Notes under the pieces: model-generated
What the model was told of the DNA's origin: nothing
Databases searched by the model: none
Seen by the model: the letters and a program-made list of their open reading frames with translations, nothing else
Source of the DNA: Mobiluncus porci
GTDB lineage: Bacteria > Actinomycetota > Actinomycetes > Actinomycetales > Actinomycetaceae
Length of the DNA: 52,495 nucleotides
Assembly: GCF_009695935.1 (NCBI RefSeq)
Contig: NZ_VUMY01000019.1
Coordinates: 1-52,495 of the forward strand
Direction of reading: 5' to 3'
Position numbers and translations under genes: made by a program
Part shown: one piece after another, positions 34,785-43,175 of the stretch
Layout of the letters: each line of letters starts with the position of its first letter
Position numbering within the stretch: the first letter of the stretch is position 1

Positions 34785-37040
34785 TCACTCTTTCCAGATG
34801 AGGCCGGGGTCGTCGGGGAGCTGGTCGGGGTAGGGCTCCAGGAAGGGTGCGAGGAGGAATTTGCTCACCACCGAGTTCAACAGCACAGCGACGGCGAGCG
34901 CGAAAGCCGGTTGCTTCACTGCCTGGGCAGTCACCGGTAAGAAAGCCAAGAAAATCGCGAGGTTTGCCAAGGATTTGGTCCACAAGGCTCCGCGGGTTTG
35001 GGTCAGTTCTTTCAACAAATTGTTGGCTTCCAGATTCTCGAGCCCAGGAACCTGGCGGGATTTACTCACCGCATAGAGCTGGTAGTCCAGGGCGAGAGCG
35101 AAACCGAAACCAGCCAACAAGACCGCCACGCTCGGTTCAATCCCGCCAGACTTGGAGAGGAACGGGAGGAAAGCCCCCCAACCGTCTTGGAAAATTACCG
35201 CCGTCACCCCCAGCGAGGCCAGTAAAACCACGAGGTTCAACAAAGTCGCCCAGAAAGCCACCTGGGGTCGGCGGGTCGCGCGAGCCAGAACCAGGAAAGT
35301 CGCGAACATCATCACTGCTCCCAAGGGAGGCACAAACCGCAGCAGTTGGTCGGAAAAATCAATCTCGTTGGCGGTTTGTCCCGTCACCAACTTGGTGAAA
35401 TCTGAGTCCAGGGAGCGGATTTTCTTCACCGCCGTTCCCGCTTCACGCGTGGAGAGGTTGTCCTTGAAGGTCACATTCAAAACCGCGTAGTCTCCAGAGT
35501 TTTCCGGATTCACAATTGCATGGGAAATCCCGGGGATTTTGGTGACTTGACCGGCCCAGGTGGCGAGATTCGCGGAAGTAGTTTTCCCGAGAACCTGGAC
35601 GTCGGGATTCGCTCCGGTCACTCCATATTGTGCCTGCCGCAGGTGTTGGAAAGCTCCCGTGGCGGAAGTCGCAGGAAGCGCGTCTTCACCCGCAGTTTTC
35701 CAGGTCACGCCGAAAGCGGGAAGAGCCAAGACCAGCAGCACCACCAGGCCAACGCCCACCCCAATCAGGCGCGAAGAAAGTAACTTGGCGGGAAGCAGGT
35801 CTCTAACTCGCCCTCCCACTGCGCCAAAGAATCCGGAGACGGCGTGGAAGAAGTTTTCATGCCAACGCGGGCGGGGGAGTTCGAGCCAAGACTGAGCCAG
35901 ATAGAGCATAGCGGGAACGAGCGAGAACCCGATAGCGAAACAGCCCCAGATGCTCAAGATAGAAACCACCGCTACCCAGCGAAGATTCGTGGCGGGGAAC
36001 ACCGCTACCGCGAGTAGCCCCAAGGTCATTAATCCGGTAGAAATCAGCAAGAGGCGCACCGAATGACTAAACACCTCATCCAGAGGCGAGCCCGTCGAGG
36101 CACGTCTGCTGCGGCGCTTTTGGACTCGAGAGGCGCTGACTTGCGGCAGTTCCGCGGTATATTTCACGACCGCGAGATGGGAACGGGCTCGACTCAACAA
36201 GACCAAAGCGAAACCGGTGACAACCCCAAGAGAAAAAAGCATCACCAAGGCGGGGTCTTCGGGACTGGGCGCCACGAAAAGGGAAGCCAGATTGGTGAAG
36301 GCTTGAGACAGCGCCCACCCGCTGAAGCTAGACAGAATCACCAATAACGTCAAACGCAGGGAACCCACCGCGATAAACAGCACCAGGGCCAAAAGTCCGA
36401 AGGCAATCAGTGTGGCAAGATGAGTGTCGGTCTTCGCGGTGGCACCAACAGCAGCATTGTTGAGATCTTGGTCACTAACGAGCCCGCGGGCTTTCGGAGC
36501 AAATGACCGCATATCCTTGGCTACCTGCATCATTTCGGTTTCCGTCATCTGTCGAATCTCATCTGCTTTTTCAGGAAATTGCGTCAGATCCAGCAAGGTC
36601 ACCATGAGAAAACCCTGCTGGTTCTTGGCGGTGAACTGCTTCATGAGTTCCGCGGCTTGGGGGTTTGAGGCTTGGTCTCCGGCCGCGAAAGGATGGACGA
36701 CACCGGCGGGAAGCACCCCGGGAATCTCTTGGAGATTCTTGGTGGCGGAGTTCAAAACATTCAACACTTCACTGTGCTGTTTTTGCATATCTACGCCGTC
36801 AACCAGGAGATAGACCTGGTAGCTTGCGGACTCGTTGGCCGTAAGAATCTCGGCGGCGCGATATGACTCCGTGTGGGGAATCGAAACCAGCCGATTTTCG
36901 GTACGATTCCAGACACTGCCGAGCCCGAAACCGGTCAGGGCGAAAGTCGTAAACACCACAATCAGCAGCGTCCACGCCAGCACTATCGGCAGGGGGCTGC
37001 GGCTCAAACTACGGTAAAGTTTTAAGAACACGTTTAGCAT
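34785..37040 (-). CDS. MMPL family membrane transporter
   Basis: RND-type MMPL exporter of 751 residues from the ATG at 37040 (an in-frame GTG at 37070 is possible; neither has a strong ribosome site). Two repeated halves each hold one helix, a large extracytoplasmic domain and five clustered helices. The first helix is LPIVLAWTLLIVVFTTFAL. A Lys/Arg-rich cytoplasmic linker (RVQKRRSRRAS) joins the halves. Actinobacterial MMPL proteins export lipids or surface glycolipids, or drugs; the cargo here is not evident. It converges on the YciO-like gene with a 3-bp gap and diverges from rarA. Confidence 0.87.
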   Translation of the reverse strand: MLNVFLKLYRSLSRSPLPIVLAWTLLIVVFTTFALTGFGLGSVWNRTENRLVSIPHTESYRAAEILTANESASYQVYLLVDGVDMQKQHSEVLNVLNSATKNLQEIPGVLPAGVVHPFAAGDQASNPQAAELMKQFTAKNQQGFLMVTLLDLTQFPEKADEIRQMTETEMMQVAKDMRSFAPKARGLVSDQDLNNAAVGATAKTDTHLATLIAFGLLALVLFIAVGSLRLTLLVILSSFSGWALSQAFTNLASLFVAPSPEDPALVMLFSLGVVTGFALVLLSRARSHLAVVKYTAELPQVSASRVQKRRSRRASTGSPLDEVFSHSVRLLLISTGLMTLGLLAVAVFPATNLRWVAVVSILSIWGCFAIGFSLVPAMLYLAQSWLELPRPRWHENFFHAVSGFFGAVGGRVRDLLPAKLLSSRLIGVGVGLVVLLVLALPAFGVTWKTAGEDALPATSATGAFQHLRQAQYGVTGANPDVQVLGKTTSANLATWAGQVTKIPGISHAIVNPENSGDYAVLNVTFKDNLSTREAGTAVKKIRSLDSDFTKLVTGQTANEIDFSDQLLRFVPPLGAVMMFATFLVLARATRRPQVAFWATLLNLVVLLASLGVTAVIFQDGWGAFLPFLSKSGGIEPSVAVLLAGFGFALALDYQLYAVSKSRQVPGLENLEANNLLKELTQTRGALWTKSLANLAIFLAFLPVTAQAVKQPAFALAVAVLLNSVVSKFLLAPFLEPYPDQLPDDPGLIWKE

Positions 37041-37070
37041 TGTCTCATAACCTGATTGCTGCTTTTCCAC

Positions 37071-37076
37071 TAGGGT
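37071..37076 (+). promoter_or_regulatory. candidate leaderless -10 box of rarA
   Basis: TAGGGT, six bases, then the ATG at 37083. The same bases (AGGGTGGG) could instead be read as a Shine-Dalgarno, so this is the least certain of the TANNNT-N6-RTG set. Confidence 0.35.
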
Positions 37077-37082
37077 GGGTTT

Positions 37083-38420
37083 ATGGACTTATTCGATTCT
37101 CTCAATTCGGGGGTTGGCGGAATCCCTGAGTTTCGTTCCTCGGCGCCACTGGCAGTGCGGATGCGCCCCACCAGCGTGGAGGAACTGGTCGGACAAGAAC
37201 ACTTACTGGCACCCAATGCGCCGCTGACTCGCCTGTTGCGTGGGGAGACGGAAATGGCTTCTTCGGTAATCCTCTACGGTCCGCCCGGAACCGGAAAAAC
37301 CACCCTTGCCTTTCTCGTGGCGCAAGCGGGGGGGCGTGAATATGTGCAACTGTCCGCGATTAGCGCGGGAGTGAAAGAGGTGCGGGAAGTCATTGAATCC
37401 GCTAAACGTCGTCTGTCTTTACAGGGTCAGGAAACGATTCTGTTTCTCGACGAGGTGCATCGTTTCTCTAAATCCCAGCAGGATTCGTTGCTTCCGGCAG
37501 TGGAGAATCGGTGGATTATTCTGATTGCCGCCACGACGGAGAACCCCGCGTTTTCGGTGATTTCGCCCCTGCTGTCCCGCTCGCTCTTGTTGACTTTGCA
37601 ACCCCTGGAAGACTCGGCGATAGAGACCATTCTTGGCCGTGCCTTGGAAGATGAACGCGGCTTTGGGGGCAAATTTACGTTGCGCGACACTGCTCGAGAC
37701 ACGATTGTGCGACTCGCCGCCAGCGATGGGCGCAAGGCGCTCACGTTGTTGGAGGCGGCTGCCGGCAGCGCCGAGGCTCGTCAACAAAAGGAGATTACGG
37801 AAGAAGATGTTGCCGCGGCGGCCGATACCGCCATTGTGCGATACAGCATCGACGAACACTATGACGTGGCCTCGGCGTTTATTAAATCCATGCGGGGTAG
37901 TGACCCCGACGCGGCCCTGCACTACCTCGCGCGGATGATTCGCGGGGGAGAGGACCCGCGTTTTATCGCGCGCCGCGTGGTGATTGCGGCGGCGGAGGAC
38001 GTGGGTTTAGCCGACCCGAGTGTCCTTCCCCTTGCGGTGGCAGCCGCCCAAGCCGTGCAACTTTTGGGAATGCCCGAGGGGCGGATTCCGCTGGCGGAAG
38101 CGGTTCTCGCCGTCGCAACCGCCCCGAAGTCGAATCGGGCCTATTTGGGGATCAATGCGGCCCTCTCCGACGTCGACAAGGGCGATATCGGGACGGTACC
38201 CACGCCGCTTCGAGACCAACACTATCCGGGTTCGAAACAGGACCGAAAAACTTTGGGAGCCTACAAATACCCTCACGATGATCCCCGCGGAGTTTTAGCC
38301 CAACAGTATCTGCCGGACCCCTTGAAAGACCGAATCTACTACGAGCCGTCCTCCCACGGTCGTGAAGCCGCCATCGGCGAGCAACTCCAGAAGTTACGCC
38401 AAATCCAGAAAATGGGGTAA
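37083..38420 (+). CDS. rarA: replication-associated recombination protein A (RarA/MgsA), AAA+ ATPase
   Basis: DNA-dependent AAA+ ATPase of 445 residues that acts at stalled replication forks and single-strand/double-strand junctions. The N-terminus has RMRPTSVEELVGQEHLL. Walker A is GPPGTGKTT at residues 66-74, Walker B is LFLDEVHRFSKSQQD near residue 120, and sensor 1 is IAATTENPAF. The C-terminal tetramerisation region contains RGSDPDAALHYLARMIRGGEDPRFIARR and LGAYKYPHDDPRG. The rpsD promoter appears to lie inside its last codons. Confidence 0.96.
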   Translation: MDLFDSLNSGVGGIPEFRSSAPLAVRMRPTSVEELVGQEHLLAPNAPLTRLLRGETEMASSVILYGPPGTGKTTLAFLVAQAGGREYVQLSAISAGVKEVREVIESAKRRLSLQGQETILFLDEVHRFSKSQQDSLLPAVENRWIILIAATTENPAFSVISPLLSRSLLLTLQPLEDSAIETILGRALEDERGFGGKFTLRDTARDTIVRLAASDGRKALTLLEAAAGSAEARQQKEITEEDVAAAADTAIVRYSIDEHYDVASAFIKSMRGSDPDAALHYLARMIRGGEDPRFIARRVVIAAAEDVGLADPSVLPLAVAAAQAVQLLGMPEGRIPLAEAVLAVATAPKSNRAYLGINAALSDVDKGDIGTVPTPLRDQHYPGSKQDRKTLGAYKYPHDDPRGVLAQQYLPDPLKDRIYYEPSSHGREAAIGEQLQKLRQIQKMG

Positions 38421-38423
38421 ACT
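38394..38423 (+). promoter_or_regulatory. candidate rpsD promoter overlapping the end of rarA
   Basis: TTACGC (38394-38399), an 18-bp spacer and TAAACT (38418-38423). Transcription would start near 38430 and give a leader of about 150 nt. Confidence 0.45.
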
Positions 38424-38429
38424 AGGCGG

Positions 38430-38581
38430 GTTGCCTGAAAACGGCCTCTTGCGAATCTCAAGAAAACCGCGGCAACAAGCCGAGAGATAGTCTCGGCTCC
38501 TGGGGTCTTAGCCCGCGTGGTTGACCCCGCCGTTTCGGGAAGGTCCCGAGGCGGTGACTTTTGAAACAAGTGAGGATATAA
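38430..38581 (+). promoter_or_regulatory. structured rpsD leader, possible S4 autoregulatory element
   Basis: The 161-bp gap before rpsD can fold well. Long-range pairing GTTGCC (38430-38435) / GGCAAC (38471-38476); perfect 8-bp hairpin AGCCGAGA / TCTCGGCT (38478-38498); GGGGTC (38502-38507) / GACCCC (38523-38528); and a hairpin with CCGCC / GGCGG outside and TCGGGA / TCCCGA inside (38527-38554). The last two share bases 38527-38528, so they compete or form a pseudoknot. S4 is known to repress its own mRNA through such structures in other bacteria. No Rfam family is claimed. Confidence 0.5.
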
Positions 38582-39202
38582 ATGGCTAATCGTTCACGTA
38601 AAATGGTGCGTCTTTCCCGCGCTTTGGGAATGCCGCTCACCCCGAAGGCCAAGCGCTACTTTGAGCGTCGCCCCTACGGTCCGGGCGAGCACGGTCGGGC
38701 GCGTCGTCGTTCCGAATCCGACTACGCCGTGCGTTTGAAGGAAAAGCAGCGTTTGCGCGCCCAGTATGCGATTCGCGAGGCGCAGTTGGTGAAGTCCTTC
38801 CAGGAAGCCCTGCGGATGGAAGGCCGTACCGGTGACAACCTCGTGGCTTTGCTTGAGGTTCGCTTGGATGCGCTCGTGCTTCGCGCCGGTTTTGGTCGCA
38901 CCATGTTCCAGGCTCGCCAGATTGTGACCCACCGTCACATCCTGGTTGACGGCAAGATTGTAGACCGCCCCTCTTACCGCGTGCGTCCCGGCCAGACCGT
39001 CCAGGTGAAGCCAACCTCTCAGGTGAAGGATCCCTTCGTGGTGGCGGCTCGCGGCTCGCACCGCGATGTGCTCCCGCAGGTGCCGGACTACTTGACGGTG
39101 GATCTCGAGAAGCTCCGTTTCACTTTGGACCGCGAGCCCAAGCGCGACGAGGTTCCGATTCAATGTGACGTCCAGCTCGTCGTTGAGTACTACTCTCGCT
39201 AA
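38582..39202 (+). CDS. rpsD: 30S ribosomal protein S4
   Basis: Primary rRNA-binding protein that nucleates assembly of the 30S body, 206 residues. The RSRKMVRLSRALGMPLTPKA start and the S4 RNA-binding domain (RLDALVLRAGFGRTMFQARQIVTHRHILVDGKIVDRPSYRV) are clear. The protein lacks the zinc-binding cysteines of the N-terminal CxxC type. GTGAGGA precedes the ATG. It stands alone here rather than in the alpha operon, next to alaS as in many actinobacteria. Confidence 0.98.
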   Translation: MANRSRKMVRLSRALGMPLTPKAKRYFERRPYGPGEHGRARRRSESDYAVRLKEKQRLRAQYAIREAQLVKSFQEALRMEGRTGDNLVALLEVRLDALVLRAGFGRTMFQARQIVTHRHILVDGKIVDRPSYRVRPGQTVQVKPTSQVKDPFVVAARGSHRDVLPQVPDYLTVDLEKLRFTLDREPKRDEVPIQCDVQLVVEYYSR

Positions 39203-39213
39203 ATCTTGACTCT

Positions 39214-39253
39214 CAGGTGCCCCAGGAATGTTTCATTATTCCTGGGGCACCTG
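39214..39253. terminator. strong hairpin after rpsD
   Basis: A perfect 16-bp stem, CAGGTGCCCCAGGAAT (39214-39229) with ATTCCTGGGGCACCTG (39238-39253), and an 8-base loop, starting 12 bp after the rpsD stop. There is no U-run on either side, so it is a U-less terminator or 3'-end stabiliser. It separates rpsD from the DUF948 operon. Confidence 0.7.
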
Positions 39254-39329
39254 TGTAGATAGAATAAGTAGGTAAACATCGTTTTCGGACAACTGGTGAG
39301 CCAGTCGCCGAGCCAAGTGAGGAGTTTTG

Positions 39330-39686
39330 ATGATAGGAGACATCGCAGCCATTATTGCCGCCGTCGCTTTTGCCGTATTGGTGCTGTTTTTAGCGGTGCC
39401 GCTGTGGAAACTGGGGGCCGTGTTTGGCCAGTTGGAAAAATCCATTAAGGAAGTGTCCGACGAAGCCATCGTGACCGTAAAACAGGGTCAAGATTCCCTC
39501 GACCAGGTCAACAACCAGCTCGTGCGGGTGGACGCCATGACTTCCGCGGCGGGACGTTCCGTGGAAGATGTCTCCGCGCTCACCACCCTGGTGACGGCCA
39601 CGCTCGGCAAGCCTCTTATCAAGGTGGCAGCCTTCAGCTATGCCGTTCGCAAAGCCATGGGCCTCAACAAAGGAAAGCAGGACTGA
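39330..39686 (+). CDS. DUF948 domain-containing membrane protein
   Basis: Protein of 118 residues from the ATG at 39330 (AGGAG five bases upstream). One N-terminal membrane helix (about residues 5-27) is followed by an amphipathic helical region with the DUF948 pattern (LEKSIKEVSDEAIVTVKQGQDSLDQVNNQL...VSALTTLVTATLG). The C-terminus is basic. It is found directly upstream of alaS in many actinobacteria; its function is unknown. It starts a co-directional run of genes that continues to nusB. Confidence 0.85.
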   Translation: MIGDIAAIIAAVAFAVLVLFLAVPLWKLGAVFGQLEKSIKEVSDEAIVTVKQGQDSLDQVNNQLVRVDAMTSAAGRSVEDVSALTTLVTATLGKPLIKVAAFSYAVRKAMGLNKGKQD

Positions 39687-39689
39687 AAA

Positions 39690-39971
39690 ATGCATCAAAG
39701 TGTGAAAGCCGCTACCGCCACCCTGTTGATTAGCGCCGGCGTGGCCGCGTTTTCCTACCTGGCGATTCCTCCGTTTAAGGAATCCGTTGACGAATTCATC
39801 AAAAAGTTCCGCGCCGATATGGGCGAGCGTGAAGACGAACTCATCGAGGCTCTGAGCTCCACCGAGGAGGAAGTCCAAGCCGCCCGCGAAACCTGGGATG
39901 GACGAAAATCCTACAAAGGGCGCCATTTGGACGACAGCTCCCTTGATGACGATGATTTAATGTTTGAATAA
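39690..39971 (+). CDS. small membrane-anchored protein of unknown function
   Basis: Protein of 93 residues with a hydrophobic N-terminal helix (about residues 8-26) and a charged helical part (KESVDEFIKKFRADMGEREDELIEALSSTEEE). The acidic tail includes DDSSLDDDDLMFE. AGGA lies seven bases before the ATG. It is three bases after the DUF948 gene and 23 bp before alaS. I recognise no family, but the position between DUF948 and alaS is common for such proteins in actinobacteria. Confidence 0.75.
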   Translation: MHQSVKAATATLLISAGVAAFSYLAIPPFKESVDEFIKKFRADMGEREDELIEALSSTEEEVQAARETWDGRKSYKGRHLDDSSLDDDDLMFE

Positions 39972-39994
39972 TTATAGAGAAAGATACTTTGACT

Positions 39995-42679
39995 ATGCGC
40001 ACTGCTGAAGTCCGTCAGCGTTGGCTCGATTTTTTCGCCAAGAATGACCACGAGGTTCGCCCCTCGGTTCCGCTGATTTCCCCCGACCCGTCAATCCTGT
40101 TCACGATCGCGGGAATGGTGCCGTTTATTCCCTATATTGTGGGAACCGAACCGGCGCCCTGGCCGCGAGCGACCTCGGTCCAGAAGTGTATCCGCACCAA
40201 TGACATTGATGAAGTCGGGAAAACCACCCGCCACGGCACCTTCTTTCAGATGTGCGGTAACTTTTCTTTCGGCGACTATTTCAAAGAGGGAGCCTCCCAC
40301 TACGCCTGGGACTTGCTGACCGGTTCACTCAACGACGGCGGTTACGGGCTCGACGGCGATAAACTCTGGGTCACCATTTGGGAACAGGACGATGAAGCGC
40401 TAGAGATTTGGACCAAACAGATTGGCCTGGATCCCACCCATGTCCAGCGTCTACCTCGCGAACAGATTTTCTGGGACACCGGCCAGCCCGGACCTGCCGG
40501 CCCCTGCGCCGAAATCCACTATGACCGCGGGCCGGCTTACGGACCCGAGGGCGGGCCGGAAGCCGACACCAAAGGCGACCGCTACCTGGAACTGTGGAAC
40601 CTGGTTTTTGACGAGTTTTTGCGCGGGGAAGGGAAAGGCAAAGATTACCCCCTGCTCGGAAAACTCGACCAAACCGCGATCGACACGGGTCTCGGCTTGG
40701 AGCGCTTGGCGTTTTTACTGCAGGGTAAAGACAATATGTATGAGATTGATGAGGTCTTCCCCGTCATCGAGGTCGCCCAGAAACTCTCGGGACGCAAATA
40801 CACCTCTTCTCCCGACCCGATGGATGTGCATTTCCGCGTCGTCGCTGACCACGTGCGCTCTTCCCTGATGTTGATTGGTGACGGGGTGCGGCCGAGCAAT
40901 GAAGGTCGCGGGTATGTGTTGCGCCGACTCATGCGCCGCGCGGTGCGTTCCATGCGACTCCTCGGGGTACAAGATGCCGTGATGCCCCAGCTCTTGCCGG
41001 CTTCTATGGATGTGATGAAGGATTCTTACCCCGAGCTAAAAGACAACTGGGAGACGATTGCTGACGTGGCCTACGCCGAAGAAGACGCCTTCCGTCGCAC
41101 CCTAGATTCCGGCACGGTCATTCTCGACACAGCGGTAGCCAAGGCGAAACAGGCCGGCAAGGATCTTTCCGGCGAGGATGCCTTCCAACTTCACGACACC
41201 TACGGTTTCCCCTTGTCCCTCACTTTGGAGATGGCGGCAGAAGCCGGAGTCAAGGTGGATGAGAAACGTTTCACCGAGCTCATGAACGAACAAAAGCAGC
41301 GGGCCCGAGCCGATGCGGTCGCGAAGAAAACCGGCCACGTGGACGTCCATGTTTACCACGATCTCGCCGAGAAACTCGGAAAAGCGAAGACCGTGGACTT
41401 CCTGGGCTACACCGAGACCTCAGCCCCCGCTAAGGTGGTCGGAATTTTACAAGATGGCCAGCCGGTTCCGGTGGCTACCGCTCCCGCGACGATTGAGGTG
41501 TTGCTCGACCGCACTCCTTTCTATGCCGAGGCTGGCGGCCAGCTCGCCGACCAAGGTACGGTGACTTTCGCCGGTGGCGGCGTCTTGGATGTGGCCGATG
41601 TACAAGCTCCCGTCAAAGGCCTCCCGATGCACCGCGGCACCTTGACCGAGGGATCGGTAGCGGTGGGAGAAGATGCCCAAGCCACTATCGACGTGGAGCG
41701 CCGCGGGGCGATTGCCAGGGCCCACACCTCGACCCACGTCATTCACCAGCTCTTGATGGATCGCCTCGGGGAAGGCGCCACCCAAGCCGGCTCGGAGAAC
41801 GCGCCGTGGCACGTGCGTTTCGATTTCCGCAACGCGAAAGCCCTGCCCACCTCCATGTTGGAAGATGTGGAGGCGGAAGCCAACGAGCGGCTCCAGGCCA
41901 ACTTGACGGTGACCGATTATGAAATGCCGATTGAAGAAGCTCGCAAGACCGGCGCCCAAGCCATTTTCGGCGAGAAATACGGCAAGATTGTTCGCATTGT
42001 CGATATCGGCGACGGCTGGTCTCGAGAGTTTTGCGGCGGAACCCACGTCCCGCTCACGGGGGCGATTGGTTCGCTCGTGGTTATGGGCGAAGGCTCGGTT
42101 GGTTCCGGAGTTCGCCGCATCGAGGCTCTTGTCGGAAACGGCGCGTCCGGCCTGCAAGCTAAAGAACACGCCCTCGTTTCCCAGGTCACGCAACTCGTCG
42201 GGGCGAAACCGGAAACCCTGGTGGAGCGGATTTCTTCAATAATGGAGAGGCTCAAGACCGCGGAAAAAGAACTCGAAAAGTCGAGGCTCCAGGCTTTGCT
42301 GTCGAATCTTGACGCTTATGTGAAAGCGGCGAAAGACGAGCGCGGCGTGAAGCTCATCGTAGAGTCGGTTCCGGCCGGTTCGGTTGATGACCTGCGGCAA
42401 GCTGCCACCGAGTTACGGGGACGCTTCTCGAAGGCGGAGCCTGCCGTGGTGGCGCTAGGTGCCGAGATTGGCGAGAAACCGATGCTGGTGGTGGCTCTAA
42501 ACGATGCTGCGCGGGAGAAAGGCGTAAAAGCCGGAGCCCTGGTCAAGGCCGGAGCCGGTGCCATGGGCGGCGGCGGTGGCGGCAAGGATGACCTCGCTCA
42601 AGGTGGTGGCGCGGCCGGCGGCTCACTCGAAGCCGGATTGGAAGCCGTTTCGAAGACACTGACCCAGACGCTGTCATAG
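39995..42679 (+). CDS. alaS: alanyl-tRNA synthetase
   Basis: Class II synthetase charging tRNA-Ala and editing mischarged Ser/Gly, 894 residues from the ATG at 39995 (N-terminus MRTAEVRQRWLDFF; an in-frame TTG at 39989 is less likely). The catalytic core has SVQKCIRTNDIDEVGKTTRHGTFFQMCGNFSFGDYFK and DTGLGLERLAFLLQGK. The editing domain metal site is HTSTHVIH and CGGTHV. The C-Ala domain contains a Gly-rich GGGGGGKDDLAQGGG. No good Shine-Dalgarno is seen; GATACT lies six bases before the ATG. Confidence 0.98.
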   Translation: MRTAEVRQRWLDFFAKNDHEVRPSVPLISPDPSILFTIAGMVPFIPYIVGTEPAPWPRATSVQKCIRTNDIDEVGKTTRHGTFFQMCGNFSFGDYFKEGASHYAWDLLTGSLNDGGYGLDGDKLWVTIWEQDDEALEIWTKQIGLDPTHVQRLPREQIFWDTGQPGPAGPCAEIHYDRGPAYGPEGGPEADTKGDRYLELWNLVFDEFLRGEGKGKDYPLLGKLDQTAIDTGLGLERLAFLLQGKDNMYEIDEVFPVIEVAQKLSGRKYTSSPDPMDVHFRVVADHVRSSLMLIGDGVRPSNEGRGYVLRRLMRRAVRSMRLLGVQDAVMPQLLPASMDVMKDSYPELKDNWETIADVAYAEEDAFRRTLDSGTVILDTAVAKAKQAGKDLSGEDAFQLHDTYGFPLSLTLEMAAEAGVKVDEKRFTELMNEQKQRARADAVAKKTGHVDVHVYHDLAEKLGKAKTVDFLGYTETSAPAKVVGILQDGQPVPVATAPATIEVLLDRTPFYAEAGGQLADQGTVTFAGGGVLDVADVQAPVKGLPMHRGTLTEGSVAVGEDAQATIDVERRGAIARAHTSTHVIHQLLMDRLGEGATQAGSENAPWHVRFDFRNAKALPTSMLEDVEAEANERLQANLTVTDYEMPIEEARKTGAQAIFGEKYGKIVRIVDIGDGWSREFCGGTHVPLTGAIGSLVVMGEGSVGSGVRRIEALVGNGASGLQAKEHALVSQVTQLVGAKPETLVERISSIMERLKTAEKELEKSRLQALLSNLDAYVKAAKDERGVKLIVESVPAGSVDDLRQAATELRGRFSKAEPAVVALGAEIGEKPMLVVALNDAAREKGVKAGALVKAGAGAMGGGGGGKDDLAQGGGAAGGSLEAGLEAVSKTLTQTLS

Positions 42680-42689
42680 GGATAGGCAG

Positions 42690-43151
42690 TTGCAAAACGG
42701 AAGATTCGTCGGAGTCGATGTGGGCGAGGCTCGCATCGGCGTGGCGCAGGTGTTTGCGGGAATGACTATGGCGGTGCCGGTAACAACCCTGCAGGTCTCG
42801 CCTGACGGCTCCGAACTTGAAGAACTCGTAGAGATTATCGAGGCGGAGACTACTGCTGCCGTCTTTGTGGGTTTGCCCTTGTTGATGAGCGGGAAAGAAG
42901 GCGCCGCCGCGCGAATGAGTCGGTCCTATGCGCGCCGGCTAGCGCGGCGAATCGTCCCGATCCCTGTCCACCTCATTGATGAACGTCTCACTTCCGCCTC
43001 GGCACACGGAAAACTCCGCGAGGCGGGGGTTAAAACGCGGGACCATAAACAGATGGTTGACCAGGTAGCGGCGCAGTTTATTTTGCAACAAGCTCTGGAT
43101 TTGTCCGCTGGTAACGCTCAATTTGCCGGAGAGTTAGTTATCATAGACTAG
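42690..43151 (+). CDS. ruvX: RuvX/YqgF family RNase H-fold nuclease
   Basis: Putative Holliday junction resolvase also implicated in 5' processing of pre-16S rRNA, 153 residues. The RNase H-like core shows GVDVGEARIGVA near residue 8 with the catalytic Asp. FVGLPLLMSGKEG, LIDERLTSASAH with the catalytic Glu, and a final KQMVDQVAAQFILQQALD follow. The TTG at 42690 is the only plausible start that keeps the first strand. It is 10 bp after alaS and 24 bp before mltG, the usual arrangement. Confidence 0.93.
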   Translation: MQNGRFVGVDVGEARIGVAQVFAGMTMAVPVTTLQVSPDGSELEELVEIIEAETTAAVFVGLPLLMSGKEGAAARMSRSYARRLARRIVPIPVHLIDERLTSASAHGKLREAGVKTRDHKQMVDQVAAQFILQQALDLSAGNAQFAGELVIID

Positions 43152-43175
43152 ATATCTCAACTGTGGAGAGGACTT

